A stretch of DNA of 9,742 bases from Saprospiraceae bacterium (GTDB lineage: Bacteria > Bacteroidota > Bacteroidia > Chitinophagales > Saprospiraceae): positions 1 through 9,742 of the forward strand of contig SLDF01000345.1 in the NCBI GenBank assembly GCA_007125435.1. The letters run 5' to 3'. Position numbers and translations under genes: made by a program. The notes beneath the pieces were generated by a model, which saw nothing but the letters and a program-made list of their open reading frames with translations, did not search any database and was not told the DNA's origin. Shown here piece by piece: positions 8,028 to 9,742 of this stretch. How positions within the stretch are numbered: position 1 is the stretch's first letter; every line of letters begins with the position of its first letter.

Positions 8028-8156
8028 GCATCAGCGCTGTGGAGTGGTGGCGTAGCGGATGCGAAGCCAGACTCGATGAAACGAAGTGGAATCGAGGCCG
8101 AACGAATAGTGAGCCACGTAACATAGCGACCCATAACGAAGTGAAGGGTGATGCCC
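8028..8156. repeat. Chain of small hairpins with variable arms and a similar loop
   Basis: Consecutive inverted repeats, partly overlapping. GCATC..CGCT (8028-8032, 8035-8038) pairs with AGCG-GATGC (8054-8062). TGGC 8048-8051 pairs with GCCA 8066-8069. CTCGAT 8072-8077 pairs with ATCGAG 8091-8096. GGC 8096-8098 pairs with GCC 8113-8115. ACCC 8129-8132 pairs with GGGT 8146-8149, and GGG 8146-8148 can alternatively pair with CCC 8154-8156. Arms differ from unit to unit, yet the loops of the third and fifth units are both 13 bases and share 10 of them around AACGAAGTG. The fourth loop carries the related AACGAATAGTGA. Base composition is clearly richer in G and C than the flanks. Frames open through it on both strands give low-complexity Arg/Ser/Tyr-rich peptides and are most likely spurious. 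Element function is unknown. Confidence 0.6.
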
Positions 8157-8162
8157 AAATTG

Positions 8163-8194
8163 ATAAAAAGATACATCTGAGAGATCATTTTTAT
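8163..8194. other. AT-rich hairpin after the repeat chain
   Basis: ATAAAAA (8163-8169) pairs with TTTTTAT (8188-8194), and GAT (8170-8172) with ATC (8184-8186), with one bulged A (8187) and an 11-base loop. It could act as a weak terminator in either direction for the Nudix gene or be the end of the repeat element. The low GC of the stem makes terminator activity doubtful. Confidence 0.35.
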
Positions 8195-8339
8195 AAAGCT
8201 TGTTCTGCATATTTGTCGATATCACTTTTCTACGCTATTTTGGCGTGAGCATTGGTTATTCATATTAAATTGTCAAATAGTTCATTTTACATGTAGTGGT
8301 AAACTGTATGGCTCTCATTTAAATTGGTGATCTGTTTTT

Positions 8340-9599
8340 ATGAATCGTTTCAAAACTAAGGTGTTTCAAGTTATTGGTCCCGGCATACTTATGGCCGGAG
8401 CTGCTGTTGGTGTTTCACATTTGGTACAAGCAACTCGTGCCGGAGCAGATTATGGATTGAGCTTATTATGGCTCTTGGTACTGGCTTGTATATCAAAGTA
8501 CCCTTTTATGGAATTTGGCCCCCGGTACGCAGCTGCTACCGGAGAAAACCTCATAGCGGGATATAAAAAACTGGGCAAGGGCTATTTCAATGCGTTTGCA
8601 GTGTTTACAATTGCTACGATGTTTATCATACAAGCTGCTGTTACATTGGTTACAGCCGGGTTAGCTGAGCAATATTTTGAGCTTGGAATTAGTCCATTCA
8701 TATGGTGTATTATTATTTTGAGCATATGCATTAGTTTGTTACTAATAGGTAAGTACCCCTGGCTTGATAAAACGATGAAAGTCATCATTACGTTATTAAC
8801 CATCTCATCCATACTTGCTGTCATAATTGCTTTCAGTGGTAGATCTGGTCAATCAAGCCAAACTCTGTGGTCCCAAAAATCTTACTGGACACCTACAGCC
8901 TTAGCGTTTGTCATCGCCATGATGGGTTGGATGCCAATTCCAATTGATGCATCGGTATGGCATTCTATCTGGTCAAGAGAAAGAGCCTCTCAAACCAAGC
9001 ACAGACCCAATCTTAAAGAAGCACTACTCGACTTTAATGTGGGCTATATTGCCGCTGGTTTGATTGGTATACTTTTTCTACTATTAGGAGCATTGGTAAT
9101 GTATGGTTCCGGGTTAGATTTTTCGGATAGCGGTGTAGTGTTTTCTGGTCAGCTCATAGATATGTATAGTCTTACACTAGGCACTTGGAGTAAGCCACTC
9201 ATAGCTGTAGCTGCATTGATTACCATGCTATCAACGACGCTTGCCGTCTCAGATGCCTATCCTCGGGTCATAAGCGAAATATACAACCACTCCAACATGA
9301 AAACTCCAAAGCGAATAGACCAATGGCGCGTATACAAAGTATCCGCCCCGACTATTGCCTTATGCTCCTTAGGCCTATTATACTTTATGTCAGATCACTT
9401 TACGGCTATGATTGACTTTGCTACTGCCATGTCTTTCTTATCTGCACCATTTCTTGCATGGTTTAACCTCAAACTGGTCAATACTTCATCATTGCCGGAT
9501 TCATTTAGGCCCAGCTTGACCTACAACATCTTTGCTTGGTGTTGTCTCATTTTCTTAGTGGCTTTTTGTGGGGGCTTTATTTACATCAGCTTGGTGTAG
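8340..9599 (+). CDS. NRAMP-fold (SLC11-like) transporter with non-canonical metal-site motifs
   Basis: 419-aa inner-membrane protein with about 11 predicted helices (approximately 11-30, 38-58, 82-108, 118-137, 146-165, 185-208, 230-256, 283-305, 334-350, 355-378, 396-418). The N-terminal GPGILMAGAAVGVSHLVQ followed by ATRAGADYGLSLLW aligns with the NRAMP pattern LGPG...DPGN...AAGAQFGY...LLW, and the helix-6 segment MMGWMPIPIDASVWHS aligns with the ...MPHN...HS segment. So the fold is NRAMP. However, the DPGN quartet of TM1 reads GVSH (24-27), and the MPH of TM6 reads MPI (198-200). In canonical family members those Asp, Asn and Met residues bind Mn2+/Fe2+ and the TM6 His aids proton coupling. 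Substrate and coupling are therefore uncertain. It may still move a divalent ion. It is transcribed alone, 366 bp after the Nudix gene. Confidence 0.85.
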   Translation: MNRFKTKVFQVIGPGILMAGAAVGVSHLVQATRAGADYGLSLLWLLVLACISKYPFMEFGPRYAAATGENLIAGYKKLGKGYFNAFAVFTIATMFIIQAAVTLVTAGLAEQYFELGISPFIWCIIILSICISLLLIGKYPWLDKTMKVIITLLTISSILAVIIAFSGRSGQSSQTLWSQKSYWTPTALAFVIAMMGWMPIPIDASVWHSIWSRERASQTKHRPNLKEALLDFNVGYIAAGLIGILFLLLGALVMYGSGLDFSDSGVVFSGQLIDMYSLTLGTWSKPLIAVAALITMLSTTLAVSDAYPRVISEIYNHSNMKTPKRIDQWRVYKVSAPTIALCSLGLLYFMSDHFTAMIDFATAMSFLSAPFLAWFNLKLVNTSSLPDSFRPSLTYNIFAWCCLIFLVAFCGGFIYISLV

Positions 9600-9625
9600 A
9601 TCGATAGTAAAATAAAATGATCTTT

Positions 9626-9671
9626 AGGCTACCTCTAATAATTCCTGAAGTGAGCTGGAGCATAGAGAATT
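9626..9671 (-). repeat. Right copy of diverged 46-bp inverted repeat
   Basis: The reverse complement of this segment matches window bases 1-46 at 39 of 46 positions without gaps. The copy starts 27 bp after the transporter stop codon. On the + strand it lies inside a 24-codon frame (ATG 9617 to TGA 9689-9691). The left copy has no equivalent start codon, so that small frame is not supported as a conserved gene. Confidence 0.75.
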
Positions 9672-9687
9672 TTGATTTAGACGACTT

Positions 9688-9742
9688 GTGAAGAAGGAAC
9701 ATAGCCTTAGCTACGTGACTGATGAACAAGGAAGTATAAATT
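9688..9742 (+). CDS. Possible start of a small antitoxin-like protein (partial)
   Basis: From GTG 9688 an open frame reads (M)KKEHSLSYVTDEQGSIN and continues off the right edge. This opening resembles the short Bacteroidota proteins that begin with a YxTDExG segment, many of them annotated as antitoxins of type II modules. That is recognition of a style from 18 residues, not a domain match. The GTG overlaps the TGA of a 24-codon upstream frame (GTGA), as in translationally coupled genes. The start and the identity are both uncertain, and the toxin partner, if any, lies outside the window. Confidence 0.3.
   Translation, partial: MKKEHSLSYVTDEQGSIN

Larger units (their letters stand above)
7974..8339. 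other. Gene-free region with structured repeat
   Basis: No gene is supported here. It begins with a T-rich stretch (7991-8000) lying between TTAATAT (7970-7976) and ATATTAA (8005-8011). It continues with the GC-richer hairpin chain (8028-8156) and an AT-rich hairpin (8163-8194), and ends with AT-rich sequence up to the transporter start. No exact TAnnTTTG element was found; CATATTTG (8208-8215) is one base off. Confidence 0.6.

Noticed and set aside
8021..8248. Overlapping + and - strand frames of 64-75 codons through the hairpin chain
   Set aside because: Both arise from the repeat itself, giving Arg/Ser/Tyr-rich peptides without domain character; no start context or partner supports a gene.
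9598..9623. AGATC/GATCT inverted repeat at the stop of the transporter gene as a terminator
   Set aside because: The stem is 5 bp with a 16-base loop and no T-run; chance is likely.
1..9742. The two 46-bp copies as terminal inverted repeats of a single mobile element spanning the window
   Set aside because: The interior carries ordinary chromosomal genes with uniform composition, no transposase or integrase, and the copies differ at 7 of 46 positions; target-site duplications cannot be checked at the edges.

Overview
The window looks like an ordinary chromosomal stretch of a low-GC Bacteroidota bacterium (Cytophagia/Saprospiria-like; the exact lineage cannot be fixed from sequence alone). 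The reasons are: a carboxypeptidase-D-like domain fused to a TonB-dependent receptor; a secreted GH73 glucosaminidase with LysM repeats next to a small beta-barrel protein; a long VLCAD/ACAD9-type acyl-CoA dehydrogenase; start codons in AT-rich contexts without clear Shine-Dalgarno sequences; and two TAnnTTTG promoter elements of the Bacteroidota type. All six complete genes are on the + strand.

Layout. 1-390: gene-free left flank with one half of a diverged 46-bp inverted repeat at the very edge, a GC-rich palindrome (105-137) and a candidate promoter (256-263). 391-2385: two-gene unit, LysM glucosaminidase then an outer-membrane beta-barrel protein 9 bp later. 2386-2998: AT-rich gene-free region with small repeats. 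2999-4798: acyl-CoA dehydrogenase, closed by a textbook terminator (4803-4838). 4886-4893: candidate promoter for the TonB-dependent receptor (5040-7322). 7428-7973: Nudix hydrolase. 7974-8339: gene-free region holding an unusual chain of small hairpins with different arms and a similar loop (8028-8156). 8340-9599: NRAMP-fold transporter whose TM1 and TM6 metal-site motifs are not the canonical ones. 9600-9742: right flank with the other half of the 46-bp inverted repeat and a short open frame running off the edge that resembles the start of a small antitoxin-like protein.

The genes do not form one pathway. Glucosaminidase, barrel protein and TonB receptor are cell-envelope functions, the dehydrogenase is fatty-acid beta-oxidation, and the Nudix enzyme and transporter concern nucleotide-derivative hydrolysis and ion uptake. 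No CRISPR array, tRNA, rRNA, intact insertion sequence or recognisable defence system was seen. The best candidates for something undescribed are non-coding: the edge-to-edge 46-bp inverted repeat and the hairpin chain. The non-canonical NRAMP follows.
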